31,931 nucleotides of DNA from CAYOHG01 sp964465125 (GCA_964465125.1 CAYXIO010000051.1:1-31931), one strand, 5' to 3'; numbered from the stretch's first letter, positions 1 through 8,399 are shown. Program-made: numbers and translations. The notes: a model not told the origin generated them from the letters alone.

Positions 1-1698
1 CACGAAACCGCTCGACGAATAGGTGAGCGGGTCGTCGCCGAACGTGTACGAGCGCGAGAAGCCGCCGAAGGACCGTTCGAGGTAGGGGGTCACGTTGCCC
101 TCGGTGGCCCAGGAGTGCCCGTCGGCGCTGAGCACGCCGTTGCAGTAGAAGTTGTCCAGCAGCACGAACCGCTCGGCCAGGGCGTGCTGGTTGGGCGTTA
201 CTTCGCGGCCGAAGGTGCACAGCTTGGGGTCGCCGTTTCCCTTGCCGATCGCCCCGAACACCTGGTCGTACGTGCGATTCTCCTTGATGACGTAGACGAT
301 GTGCTCGAAGACGGACGGGTCGCCGGCCTGGGCCGGAATCGGCACCGGCGCCGTGGTTTCTGCGCGCTCGCGCCGCTCGATCGCCCGCAGCATCTGCGGC
401 GCCTGTCCATCCGCCAGGACTTGCTCGGTCATGCTGCGCAGCTCGTCCTTTTCCGGGATGCGGACGCGCTGCACCGAGCCGCGGTGTCGATGCGTATTGA
501 ACGCGCCGTCGGCCGAACGCTCCGCGCGCGAGCCGACGCCCTTTACGTTGGCGACGAACAGGGTCGATTCGTGCCAGCGAACCGCCGCCGGAAACCAGCC
601 CGTCGGAATCCACCCCCGCACCGACGCGACCGCCGCATCCGCGGGCAAATCGACCAGCGCGATCGCGTTGTTCCCCGCGCAGGTGACCGCGAGCGTCAAT
701 CCATCCGGCGAGAGCGCCAATCCGCACGGCATGCTGCCAAAAGGCATGGCCGGGTCCGGCTTGACGATGATCTGCTCCAACACCTCGTGCACGCTCGTGT
801 CGACTACGGAGACCGTGTCGCTGTTGGCGTTCGCGACGAAGAGCCTGGATCCGTCGGCGGAGAGCAGCAGGTCGCAGGTCGACAGTCCGGTCTCAACCTC
901 CGCGACCGGCGTGCCGGATGCTACGTCGAGAATCGTGACCCCGCCGGTGATCGCGATGCCGCGCGCGTCCACGGCGACCGGCGTTCCGGCGGAAGTCGCG
1001 GTGGCTTCGCCTTCGCGCGGTCTGCGCCCGCCCCAGCACGAGACGTAGGCGTGGCGCTCGTCGTCGCTGAGCACGACTTTGAACGGCGCGATGCCGGTGT
1101 CGATCTCGCGGAGGACTTTTCCGCTGGCCAGGTCGACCTGCGCGAGCGTGTTGTTCCGCGAAAGACACACGAACGCCAGCCGGCCGTCGCGCGTCAACGT
1201 CACGCCGCAGGGGAAGGACGCCTCCTTGCCGCCCGGACCAGGCAGCTTGATCGCACGGGTCGCACCTGGCTTGCCGTCGTCGCCGATGGTGAACTCGAAC
1301 AGCTCGTTGGCCGCTGAAGTCGCGTAGACGTGACGGCCATCGGACGAGACCGCCAGCCCGACCGGCGATCCGCCGCTCGATTCGAACTTCTTCTCGGCGA
1401 GAATGCTCCAATTCGCTGCATCGACGACCACGAGCCCGCGGTTGTCCTTGATGAAGAGCCGGGCGCCATCGGGCGAGTGCGCGAGGTCCACGGGCCGGCC
1501 GTTGAATTCGAGCGTTCGCCCGGCCGGACGCGTGAGTTGTCCGGTCGAAACCACCGTCGCATCGGCCCCCGCCGGTCCGACTTGGTGCGAGGCGGCGTCG
1601 CGCGTGGTCGGCTGCGAATCAGTACCCTGTCCCCAAGCGACGGGTTGCGAGAATGCGGTCACGACAATGAGCAACAGCCCCGGCACAATCGCTTTCAT
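1..1698 (-). CDS. Secreted YVTN-type beta-propeller / phosphoesterase-family protein (3' end outside window)
   Basis: The gene reads leftwards from ATG at 1698 and is still open at base 1, so 566 residues are visible and the C-terminus is missing. A signal peptide (residues 1-24, hydrophobic core PGLLLIVVTAF) is followed by repeated propeller strands such as LSADGSRLFVANANSDTVSV and SSDGRHVYATSA, typical of YVTN/lactonase-like blades (about 50-430). From about residue 462 the sequence IVYVIKENRTYDQVFG marks the phosphoesterase family (acid phosphatase/phospholipase C-like, Pfam Phosphoesterase). An AGGTG ribosome site lies 5 nt before the ATG. Family knowledge suggests hydrolysis of phosphate esters outside the cytoplasm, with the propeller as scaffold; the substrate is unknown. 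The metal-binding remainder of the catalytic domain lies beyond the window, so activity cannot be judged. Confidence 0.88.
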   Translation of the reverse strand, partial: MKAIVPGLLLIVVTAFSQPVAWGQGTDSQPTTRDAASHQVGPAGADATVVSTGQLTRPAGRTLEFNGRPVDLAHSPDGARLFIKDNRGLVVVDAANWSILAEKKFESSGGSPVGLAVSSDGRHVYATSAANELFEFTIGDDGKPGATRAIKLPGPGGKEASFPCGVTLTRDGRLAFVCLSRNNTLAQVDLASGKVLREIDTGIAPFKVVLSDDERHAYVSCWGGRRPREGEATATSAGTPVAVDARGIAITGGVTILDVASGTPVAEVETGLSTCDLLLSADGSRLFVANANSDTVSVVDTSVHEVLEQIIVKPDPAMPFGSMPCGLALSPDGLTLAVTCAGNNAIALVDLPADAAVASVRGWIPTGWFPAAVRWHESTLFVANVKGVGSRAERSADGAFNTHRHRGSVQRVRIPEKDELRSMTEQVLADGQAPQMLRAIERRERAETTAPVPIPAQAGDPSVFEHIVYVIKENRTYDQVFGAIGKGNGDPKLCTFGREVTPNQHALAERFVLLDNFYCNGVLSADGHSWATEGNVTPYLERSFGGFSRSYTFGDDPLTYSSSGFV

Positions 1699-2077
1699 GA
1701 TTCACCTGATGGATAGCTTCACTGGCGACGCATCCAAAGCCGCCGCGCCTTCGACGGCGCTACGATATTCCTCCGCGCCGCCGCTGGCCACCCCGTACCC
1801 AAGCGCAAATCCTCCACCGCGGCATGCGGCAGCACGTTCGGCGCGGGCTGAACGCGCGCCGCTCGCGCCGTTCGAAACCCCCGGCTACCAACGGCCACGC
1901 GCCCGCTTCGTGCGTCCTCTCCGTCGATGAGCACGAGGGCGAGGCGACAGACCGCACGAGCAGCCGGCGCGGGCCGGTAGCTCCAGGCAAACCGCTCCAC
2001 CGTGCGACGTGTTCCTACCGATTGGCCTGCGCGTGAGCGCGGGCTGCAAGAACGGCAACACCCAACAGGAGAATGCC
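1699..2077. other. Divergent intergenic region, no gene recognised
   Basis: This 379-base spacer separates the minus-strand phosphoesterase gene from the plus-strand PEP-CTERM gene and must hold the promoters of both. Short open frames cross it on both strands but carry no recognisable domain, no convincing ribosome site and arginine/alanine/proline-rich translations typical of GC-rich noise. I saw no clear -35/-10 pair or strong inverted repeat. Confidence 0.5.
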
Positions 2078-3343
2078 ATGAAATCGTTCCGACTGAAGTC
2101 GATCTCTCTGTCCAGCGCGATTGCCGTTGCGGTTGGGCTTATCGGCGCTGCAACGGCGCTGGCACAGGGCTTTGTACCCATGAACATGCCCTCGAAGAAC
2201 TACAACGAGGGCCGCAGCAACACCGCTGCCAACTCCATCGCGGTCGTGGGCTACGACGCCACGACTACGAACGGCGATCAGGTCACCGGCCTGTGGTTCT
2301 GGCAGACCGACCAGTCCATCGAGTGTCCCCTTCCGCTCGGACAGAGCGGTACCGTCGCCGGGCTGGCGAGCACCGGATTGGACGTGTACGGCGCAGGGTG
2401 GTCCAACGGCGCCGGCCACCAGGCGATGGTGTGGCATTCCGACGGCACGGGTGCCAGCGCTGCCATTCTGGAGAACTACGATCCGCCCTGGACGGTCCAG
2501 AGCTGGGCCACCGGAACCAGCGTGGGCCACTCCGTCGTCTCGGGGGCGGTGTACGGCGATATGCCCGGCGTGGGACTGACGCGCCAGGCTGCCGTCTGGT
2601 ACGACGGCGGTCCGGGCACGCTGCTGCCGCTGCCGGCCGAAACGGCCTACTCCGAGGCGTGGGACGTGTCGGGCAACGGCAACGTGATCGTAGGGTGCAA
2701 GGCCATCAAGGAGCAGGGGGTCCAGATCGACACGCCGATGCTGCCGCCTTCCGCCGACCTGGAGACCGCCGGCGTGATCTGGATTTCGAGCGGCTACACG
2801 GTGGTCGATCCGAACGCGGCCGGCCCCGAAGCCCGGTCGCTGGCCTTCACGGGCGTGTCCGACGACGGTGGCATCGCGCTGGCGGCCATCAGCACGACGC
2901 GATCCAACTCGAAAGGCGGCCACTACGCCCTCGACACCGGCGACCTCACGCTGCTCGACGGCGGCGACATCAACGGCGACGGCCTGATCGACCTGGCCGA
3001 CGAGCACGACTCGGCCGCCTACGCCCTGGCGAACGGCGGGGAGGTGGTGGGTGGATCGATCACCCTCCCCGGCGGCTCCGAACAGGCCGCGCTGTGGATC
3101 CGCAATGCGAGCGGCGAATTCGAGTTCCACGACGCCGCCGCGTACCTGATCAACCTCGGCGCCACCGGCATGGACGGTTGGGCGCTGCACGCGGTGACCG
3201 GCGTCAGTGCCGACGGCACGCTGATCTCGGGCTGGGGCACCGATCCGCAGGGCTTCAGCGGCATCTGGGGCGCGACGATTCCGGAGCCGTCCTCGATCGC
3301 GCTGCTGGCGTCCGGCTTTCTGATTCTGCGACGGAAGCGCTGA
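2078..3343 (+). CDS. Exported PEP-CTERM protein with HAF-like repeats
   Basis: A 421-residue exported protein. I chose ATG 2078 because AGGAGA (2068-2073) sits just upstream and the product then opens with a clean signal peptide (MKSFRLKSI..., cleavage after ATALAQ near residue 30). The body has repeated motifs of the kind AAVWYDG / AALWIRN followed by DVSGNGNVIVG or GVSADGTLISG, which resemble HAF/extracellular beta-propeller repeats. An EF-hand/dockerin-like calcium loop DINGDGLIDLADE lies near residues 297-309. The C-terminus is a PEP-CTERM signal: IPEPSSIALL, a hydrophobic stretch, then RRKR, the known target of exosortase (EpsH) processing. Likely a surface or extracellular-matrix protein. 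It is followed by a second PEP-CTERM gene; no exosortase gene is in the window. Confidence 0.88.
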   Translation: MKSFRLKSISLSSAIAVAVGLIGAATALAQGFVPMNMPSKNYNEGRSNTAANSIAVVGYDATTTNGDQVTGLWFWQTDQSIECPLPLGQSGTVAGLASTGLDVYGAGWSNGAGHQAMVWHSDGTGASAAILENYDPPWTVQSWATGTSVGHSVVSGAVYGDMPGVGLTRQAAVWYDGGPGTLLPLPAETAYSEAWDVSGNGNVIVGCKAIKEQGVQIDTPMLPPSADLETAGVIWISSGYTVVDPNAAGPEARSLAFTGVSDDGGIALAAISTTRSNSKGGHYALDTGDLTLLDGGDINGDGLIDLADEHDSAAYALANGGEVVGGSITLPGGSEQAALWIRNASGEFEFHDAAAYLINLGATGMDGWALHAVTGVSADGTLISGWGTDPQGFSGIWGATIPEPSSIALLASGFLILRRKR

Positions 3344-3369
3344 GCACGCCATCGACCTCCTCAACCTCG

Positions 3370-3402
3370 CCACCCCCCGCCCGAACGCTGGGTCGGGGGT
3401 GG
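3370..3402 (+). terminator. Possible hairpin terminator after first PEP-CTERM gene
   Basis: CCACCCCC and GGGGGTGG form an 8-bp stem closed by a 17-base interval in which CCC/GGG can extend the stem after a small internal loop. It lies 27 bases past the stop of the first PEP-CTERM gene. There is no T-run, which is common in GC-rich genomes, so termination is inferred. The rest of the 311-base gap to the next gene (3344-3654) shows nothing recognisable apart from the next gene's ribosome site at 3641-3646. Confidence 0.4.
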
Positions 3403-3654
3403 CGGCGTGCTTGCACGCTCGGCGCGGGCCTCCGGGCGCCCTGCCAGCCTCGGTTCACTTCCTATTTCTGCCTCTTCCGGCCCTATCGGTGCGCATTCTT
3501 TTCTTGCTCTTTCCCAGCAGCCGGGCCGTGGTCTCGTCCGTCAGCATTACCGAGGAGAGCGGCGGCGGGGGCACTTCGGACGCTGTGAAATGCCGGCACG
3601 TGCCGGTGGTTCGAAGCCAACGGTCCCGTCCGGCCGCACCGAGGAGCGACAGCG

Positions 3655-4386
3655 ATGTTCACCAAGGGAATCCGACGGCTGGGAACCGGATTGACACTCG
3701 CGGCACTGCTGAGCGCGCCCGCGGCGCTGGCCGACAACTGGACCATCAACATCACGGTGGATAACCAGTACGACGTTTACTTCGGCCACAGTATGGCGAC
3801 GACCTTTGCGGCCGGCGGCGACACGGTCTGGTCCACGACCGAAACCTGGAATGCGACCGGTCAGCCGGCGAACGCCTTCCTATACGTTTCGACCGCCTCG
3901 GACCATTCGGTCGCGCAGGGGTTCCTGGCCGAGTTCCAGAACACTACCCAGAGCGTCACGATCCTGACCGGGTCGCCGGTTTGGGAAGTCTTCCCGGCCG
4001 GCAAGTTCCTGCAATTGATCGATCCGAGCTGGCCCGCGACCTGGCCGCCCATGGTGATGCCCACACAGGCGCAGGTCGACGCGGCGATCGCGTTCGCCAC
4101 GACCAACAACCTGTGGGTGACGCCGACGACCGTGGCGGGCTACGCGAACTCCAGCAGCCCGGCGCCGTGGGGCACGCGTCCGGGCATCGCCGGCGCCGCG
4201 CAGTGGATCTGGTATGACAGCGGCAATGACACGTCGACAACGGGATATCCCATTCCCTTCCGCGGATTCAACCACGACGAGTTTCTGATCTTCCGCGTGC
4301 CGAACGTGCCCGAGCCCGCTTCGCTGGCGCTGCTGAGCCTGGGCGGCCTGGTGGCACTGGCGCGCGGCCGAACGCGCCGCGCCTGA
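3655..4386 (+). CDS. Exported PEP-CTERM protein
   Basis: A 243-residue exported protein starting at ATG 3655, with GAGGAG (3641-3646) 8 nt upstream. Residues 1-26 form a signal peptide ending in AALA. The central part has no family I recognise: it is rich in Trp, Thr and Asn, with segments such as NWTINITVDNQYDVYFG and AAQWIWYDSGNDT that look like secreted beta-sandwich sequence. The C-terminus is a textbook PEP-CTERM tail (VPEPASLALLSLGGLVALAR, then RTRRA), so the protein is probably sorted by an exosortase encoded elsewhere. It may be transcribed separately from the preceding PEP-CTERM gene, given the 311-base gap and the hairpin between them. Confidence 0.87.
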   Translation: MFTKGIRRLGTGLTLAALLSAPAALADNWTINITVDNQYDVYFGHSMATTFAAGGDTVWSTTETWNATGQPANAFLYVSTASDHSVAQGFLAEFQNTTQSVTILTGSPVWEVFPAGKFLQLIDPSWPATWPPMVMPTQAQVDAAIAFATTNNLWVTPTTVAGYANSSSPAPWGTRPGIAGAAQWIWYDSGNDTSTTGYPIPFRGFNHDEFLIFRVPNVPEPASLALLSLGGLVALARGRTRRA

Positions 4387-4405
4387 CCGAGCTTCCCCTG
4401 GAACA

Positions 4406-4427
4406 CGACCGCGTTGCCGTGCGGTCG
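4406..4427. terminator. Hairpin between convergent genes
   Basis: A perfect 7-bp inverted repeat, CGACCGC (4406-4412) and GCGGTCG (4421-4427), with an 8-base loop. It lies 20 bases past the stop of the second PEP-CTERM gene and about 100 bases past the stop of the converging sigma-54 activator gene, so it could serve either strand. No T-tract follows. Confidence 0.45.
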
Positions 4428-4525
4428 GAGTGACGCGACCTCCGTCGAGAGCCCGGCGGGGGTCGCGTGCGTTTCGGGCCCGCGGCGCGCCCGACACGGT
4501 CAGCCGAAATACTCCCGGCGGTGCG

Positions 4526-5917
4526 TCAATCGGACGGTTCCCCGCCGGGGCTGGCGTCCAGACCGTACTCCTTCAGCTTGCGATACAGCGTGCGCGTGCC
4601 GATGTTGAGCATCTTGGCGGCCTGCTCGCGGTTGCCGGCGGTCGCGATCAACGTCCGCTCGATCGCCAGACGCTCGATCTCGTCCATTGTCAGGCCGACC
4701 AACCCGCTGAAGCCGCTCGGCGCCAGCTCGCGCGATCCGCGGATTTCGAGCGGCAGGTCCTCGGCCGCGATCGCCCGCGATTCGACTTCGCAGGCCGTCG
4801 CGTCGATGACGTTGCGAAGCTCGCGCACGTTGCCGGGCCAGTGATACTTCGTCAGCAGGCTCATCGCGTCGCTGCTGATGCCCTCGACGTGCAGTCCGTG
4901 CTCGTCGTTGGCGGCCCGCAGCAGGTGGTGCGCCAGCAGCGGAATGTCCTCGCGGCGCTCGCGCAGCGGCGGAACCTGGATCACCCAATGCCGCAGCCGG
5001 TAGTACAGGTCCTCGCGAAACTGGCCTTTGCCGACCTTTTCGCCCAGGTCGGCATTCGTCGCTGCGATGACGCGCACGTCGACCCGCAGCACGTCATTCG
5101 AGCCGACCGGGGTGATCTCGCGCTGGTCGAGCGCCCGCAGCAGCTTCGGCTGCATCGCGAGCGGCATGTCGCCGATCTCGTCCAGGAAGAGCGTGCCGCC
5201 GTCGGACGCGAGGAACTTTCCCTTGCGGTCGGTGAACGCGCCTGTGAACGCGCCCTTCATGTGCCCGAACAGCTCGCTCTCGATCAGGGTTTCGCTCAGG
5301 CCAGCGCAATTCAGCGCCAGGAACGGCTTGCGGGCGCGGTCGGACTGGCGGTGAATCGCCTGCGCGATGATCTCCTTGCCGGTGCCCGTTTCTCCCAGCA
5401 GCAGCACGGTGAGCTTGTTGCGGGCGGCCTTGCGAATCCGCTCGACGATTCGCTGCATCTGCGGCGAGGCCCCGACCAGCCCCTCAAACGGCTCGATGGT
5501 CGCCTGTTCGAGCGTCGCCTTGAGCAGGCGGTCTTCGTGTCGCGCGACGGCGGCCCGCGCTGCGGCTCCAATCGGCCCGACCAGTTCGGCGTCATCGTCC
5601 GGGTTGCGCAGCCCGAGGTACTCGACTCGTCGGGCCGGGGGGCGCGGTGGCGGACCCGCCGCGCCCAGCCCGATCAGCGTGGCGTCGGGCGCCATGCCGT
5701 CCATCAACTCTGCCAGAGGCGCCAGCACGTCGCGGCCGTCCAGCGGCGAGACCGCGACCACCACGTCAGGCACGCGGGCGCGGATCGAATTCAACGCGTC
5801 ATCCAGGGAGTTGACGACGCGGCAGGAGTGGCCGTGCTCGCGGCGGAGCATTTCATGCAGGCGCTGGCCCTTGGCCTCGACGCTGGGCAGGATGAGAATG
5901 AATGCGGTCTGCGACAT
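4526..5917 (-). CDS. Sigma-54-dependent transcriptional activator with degenerate receiver domain
   Basis: A 463-residue NtrC-type bacterial enhancer-binding protein. Residues 1-125 have the length and hydrophobic strand pattern of a response-regulator receiver, but the acidic residues are missing: strand 1 reads AFILILPSVEA and the expected phospho-acceptor strand reads PDVVVAVSP with no Asp at the usual place. The AAA+ domain is complete: Walker A GETGTGKE (175-182), the sigma-54 contact loop GAFTGA (222-227), Walker B GGTLFLDE (240-247) and WPGNVREL (360-367). A Fis-type helix-turn-helix ends the protein (about 429-452). The ATG at 5917 has only a weak AGGGA directly in front of it. The protein is predicted to remodel sigma-54 RNA polymerase using ATP. 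Control is unlikely to be by ordinary aspartate phosphorylation. Its targets are not shown, but a sigma-54-type promoter occurs in this window before ruvX. Confidence 0.92.
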   Translation of the reverse strand: MSQTAFILILPSVEAKGQRLHEMLRREHGHSCRVVNSLDDALNSIRARVPDVVVAVSPLDGRDVLAPLAELMDGMAPDATLIGLGAAGPPPRPPARRVEYLGLRNPDDDAELVGPIGAAARAAVARHEDRLLKATLEQATIEPFEGLVGASPQMQRIVERIRKAARNKLTVLLLGETGTGKEIIAQAIHRQSDRARKPFLALNCAGLSETLIESELFGHMKGAFTGAFTDRKGKFLASDGGTLFLDEIGDMPLAMQPKLLRALDQREITPVGSNDVLRVDVRVIAATNADLGEKVGKGQFREDLYYRLRHWVIQVPPLRERREDIPLLAHHLLRAANDEHGLHVEGISSDAMSLLTKYHWPGNVRELRNVIDATACEVESRAIAAEDLPLEIRGSRELAPSGFSGLVGLTMDEIERLAIERTLIATAGNREQAAKMLNIGTRTLYRKLKEYGLDASPGGEPSD

Positions 5918-6102
5918 TCCCTAGAAGGTACCTTGCCCGGCCGCATCCGCCAATCCGCCCGCCGGACGGCCGCTGGGCGAGGATTCAGGCGGCGCCGGCC
6001 CGGCGAAACGCGCCCGGGATGTCCAGGATGGTATTCACGAGGCCGGCGTGCGGCGGCGAGGACGGCTCGCCCCTGCCCGGGAGGTTTGTGGGAGGAACGG
6101 TC

Positions 6103-6315
6103 GTGTCGCGCAGCCGGAAATCCAAACCTGACGACGCTGAAATCCCGCAGTTCTGCGACTTCCACTGTCCGCACGCGGACTTCCCGCCCGCGGACACGGC
6201 CGGAATCTGCCGCACGATGTCGGCGGTTCAGTGCACCTTGCTGGGCGAGCTGGTCAACAAGAACGCCGCCTGCGAGTGGCGGAAGCGCGGCAGGCCGGCG
6301 AGCCGCCGCGGCTAG
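6103..6315 (+). CDS. Small five-cysteine conserved hypothetical protein
   Basis: A 70-residue protein with a GTG start at 6103, chosen because GGAGG (6091-6095) lies 7 nt upstream; an in-frame GTG at 6088 has its purine run only 3 nt away. The core has cysteines at 18, 22, 36, 44 and 57 (CDFHCPHADF, GICRTMSAVQC, NKNAAC), a spacing that suggests metal or Fe-S binding. I recall similar small uncharacterised proteins with CPHA...CRT...C...VxKNxxC in Deltaproteobacteria and Planctomycetota, but cannot name a function. The tail (WRKRGRPASRRG) is basic. The gene is isolated between an activator gene on the other strand and a convergent hypothetical gene. Confidence rests on the start signal and the ordered cysteine pattern. 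Confidence 0.65.
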   Translation: MSRSRKSKPDDAEIPQFCDFHCPHADFPPADTAGICRTMSAVQCTLLGELVNKNAACEWRKRGRPASRRG

Positions 6316-6352
6316 GCGGGTGCGCCCTTCCGCGATCCGCGGCGCAAGACGA

Positions 6353-6395
6353 GACGCACGCACGACCAGGGGCTGCCCGGTTTCATGCGTGCGTC
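6353..6395. terminator. Long hairpin between convergent genes
   Basis: A perfect 10-bp inverted repeat, GACGCACGCA (6353-6362) and TGCGTGCGTC (6386-6395). The 23-base loop can pair further through ACC.GGG with CCC.GGT. It lies between the stop of the small cysteine protein gene (6315) and the stop of the converging gene (6430), the usual place for a bidirectional terminator. Confidence 0.55.
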
Positions 6396-6429
6396 GGTCC
6401 TGGCAGCGAATGACCGGCCAGGCGGGCCG

Positions 6430-6873
6430 TCAGACGGCGGCCAATTCTGCTTCGAAGTCGGGCACGTCGGCGGTCTGTCCTGCCAGCATGCCCACGAACC
6501 GGTCCAGCCCACCCTGTATCTGGCTGTTCGCCCAGGTTTCGTCCAGGTCCGCCAGTCGCCCGACCGACTTCTTGAGCAGCGGGTCGCGGCCCGGCACGAA
6601 CGTCTCGCAGCGCAGCTCGAACTCGCCCACGCCGCAGAAGCGGAAGATCATCAGCAGGTAGGCGTTCTCCGCCAGCTCGAACTTGAACGAGCGGCGGCCC
6701 TGCTCGCGCAGCGGGCTGCTGACCTTGAACCCGTTGTCGCGCAGGAACGGCGTGAGTTCCTCGAACGCCGGCACGACGTGGGATTCGAGCGCCGCCTCGA
6801 ACCGGCTCGCGCACTCGGCCTGCGCCTTGTTCAGCTTGTCCAGAAACGAGCGCTTCCAAGTTTCATTGACCAT
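6430..6873 (-). CDS. Hypothetical protein, family not recognised
   Basis: 147 residues from ATG 6873, which has AGGAG 9 nt upstream; starting further upstream would add a low-complexity Ser/Arg stretch. No signal peptide or membrane segment is seen. The N-terminal half (WKRSFLDKLNKAQAECASRF...) is helical and amphipathic. The middle alternates strands (GRRSFKFELAENAYLLMIFR, GEFELRCETFVPGRD), suggesting a cytoplasmic alpha/beta protein. The C-terminus is acidic (TADVPDFEAELAAV). I do not recognise a domain. Codon third positions are strongly G/C, as in neighbouring real genes. The gene stands alone between convergent and divergent neighbours, so context gives no function. Confidence 0.72.
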   Translation of the reverse strand: MVNETWKRSFLDKLNKAQAECASRFEAALESHVVPAFEELTPFLRDNGFKVSSPLREQGRRSFKFELAENAYLLMIFRFCGVGEFELRCETFVPGRDPLLKKSVGRLADLDETWANSQIQGGLDRFVGMLAGQTADVPDFEAELAAV

Positions 6874-7071
6874 GACAGGCGACTCCTGACTCGACGCAGA
6901 TGGCCCGCCGGTGCTCCCGGAACGGCTGATTCTTCTCCATTGGCTCACTTCGTGAGTTTACGAAACGTTCCGGCGCTGCGGGCGGAAATGGGCCGACAAT
7001 CCGGCTAGCATCTGCGCTGCCGGCGGTGCTGGCGCTATCGGACGCAGCGCAACCGGTCCTGGAGATATCTC

Positions 7072-7635
7072 GTGCCGCGACTGACGCGCATCTACACCCG
7101 CACCGGCGACGACGGGACCACGGCGCTGGGCGACGGCACCCGCGTTTCGAAAACGGCCGCCCGCATCGAAGCCTACGGCGCCGTGGACGAGTTGAACTCG
7201 CTGCTCGGCGCCGCGCTGACGCTCGACCTCGACCTGCGCTTCCACGAGCCGCTTCGTGCCATCCAAAACGAGCTGTTCCATGTCGGATCCGACCTGTGCG
7301 TTCCCGAGAGCGCGAAGGCCGGGCATCCGGTGCCGACGATTCAGCCCCGGCACGTCGAAGCGCTGGAGCAACTGATCGACCGGCTTAATGAGTCGCTTCC
7401 GGCGCTGGAGAACTTCATTCTGCCCGGCGGAACCGCCGCCGCCGCCCACCTGCACGTGGCCCGCGCGGCCTGCCGGCGAGCCGAACGCGACGTGCTGCGG
7501 CTGGCCGAGCGCGAGCCGATCGGCCCGCAGGTGGTCCGCTACCTGAATCGCTTGTCGGATGCGCTGTTCGTCATGGCGCGGGCGCAGAATCTCGCGCGCG
7601 GGGTGAAGGACCCGACCTGGGACAGCCGGAAGTAG
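7072..7635 (+). CDS. PduO-type ATP:cob(I)alamin adenosyltransferase
   Basis: 187 residues with a GTG start at 7072 and GGAG (7061-7064) 7 nt upstream. The family transfers the adenosyl group of ATP to cob(I)alamin to make coenzyme B12. The diagnostic N-terminal ATP-binding motif TRTGDDGTTALGDGTRVSK occupies residues 9-27. EAYGAVDELNSLLG (34-47) follows. The later helices carry RAACRRAERDVLRL and YLNRLSDALFVMAR, all canonical for the PduO/YvqK family. The length matches the family's usual 180-195 residues. No B12 biosynthesis or B12-dependent enzyme gene is next to it, so the partner enzyme is elsewhere. No B12 riboswitch was recognised in the short upstream gap. Confidence 0.93.
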   Translation: MPRLTRIYTRTGDDGTTALGDGTRVSKTAARIEAYGAVDELNSLLGAALTLDLDLRFHEPLRAIQNELFHVGSDLCVPESAKAGHPVPTIQPRHVEALEQLIDRLNESLPALENFILPGGTAAAAHLHVARAACRRAERDVLRLAEREPIGPQVVRYLNRLSDALFVMARAQNLARGVKDPTWDSRK

Positions 7636-7740
7636 GGCCGCGCCTGCCGACACGGCAGCGCTCGGCTTCGCACGCGCAAACACCAATCGCAGCACGTAGG
7701 ATGCCCGCACTGCGTGCACGGCCTCGCGCTGGGTCTGTCC

Positions 7741-8325
7741 ATGAGCTACGGCTGCTTCATCATCCTCGGCGGACCTCGACCGATCCTCGAGCGGTTGAAG
7801 GCGGAGATTCGCGCCAAGCAGCCGGTCATTGATCGGCCGGCCAGAGCGTCGCTCGACCTGGTGCTGATGGACGATACGGCCGAGTAGGGCGCGGTTCAGC
7901 GGTACGTCGAGCGGTACGGATGGTCGAGTTTCACGCGAAAAGAACCTGTTTGCGACGACTCGGAAGTGGCGGCCGCGTCGCTGCTCGACCTGACGGGCTG
8001 CGTCTGGTTGAGCGACAGTTGTGAGGAGTATGACGAACCCGATTATTCGGAGGAAGGCCGCTGCGCTCGATGTGGGCGCGGCGCGACCGTCCTTCGCAGG
8101 CCGCTGCGCTTGTCGCCGAAACGCGTGCCCGCCCGCGCGAACATCGCCCGCATTCCGCCTGCACTCGTGATCGTGTCGGCATCAGTCGCGATGTGGCTGC
8201 GCAAGAAGCGGTGGTCGGGTGTGCGGCTGCGGCAGGTCGTGAACCGCGGCACGGGAGAGCCGTCCGAGCGGCATTTCGTTCTGGAGATCACGTCGATCCT
8301 CCCGCCGAAGCAGAAGCGCGCGTAG
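7741..8325 (+). pseudogene. Reading frame split by an in-frame TAG (probable pseudogene)
   Basis: An open frame from ATG 7741 (MSYGCFIILGGPRPILERLK...) meets TAG at 7885-7887 after 48 codons. The same frame then continues without another stop to TAG 8323-8325. The downstream part contains a zinc-ribbon-like CARCGRG, then RRPLRLSPKRVPARANIARI and a C-terminal segment ending ...RHFVLEITSILPP. It resembles uncharacterised proteins from Myxobacteria and Planctomycetota that carry a CxxCG motif followed by an LPK-type segment, but I cannot name a family. There is no convincing ribosome site before 7741; a GTG at 7966 could start a 119-residue shortened protein. A decayed gene is most likely; a sequencing error at the TAG or stop readthrough are alternatives. 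Confidence 0.45.
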
Positions 8326-8337
8326 GCGAAAGTCGAA

Positions 8338-8367
8338 AGCGGGCGAGCGCGTTCACGCCCGCCCGCT
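8338..8367. terminator. Hairpin downstream of rpoC
   Basis: AGCGGGCG (8338-8345) and CGCCCGCT (8360-8367) form a perfect 8-bp stem with a 14-base loop. It lies 32 bases beyond the rpoC stop on the minus strand and just past the stop of the broken plus-strand frame, so it may terminate both. No T-run is present. Confidence 0.5.
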
Positions 8368-8399
8368 GTGATCGGTCCGTGACCGTTAAGGGGTTGTGG

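Noticed and set aside
1719..2187. Short open frames in the divergent spacer between the phosphoesterase and PEP-CTERM genes
   Set aside because: Low-complexity Ala/Arg/Pro translations, no ribosome sites, overlapping each other on both strands.
4430..6661. 743-codon plus-strand frame opposite the sigma-54 activator gene
   Set aside because: Antisense shadow; the minus-strand product has all activator motifs, while this frame has none.
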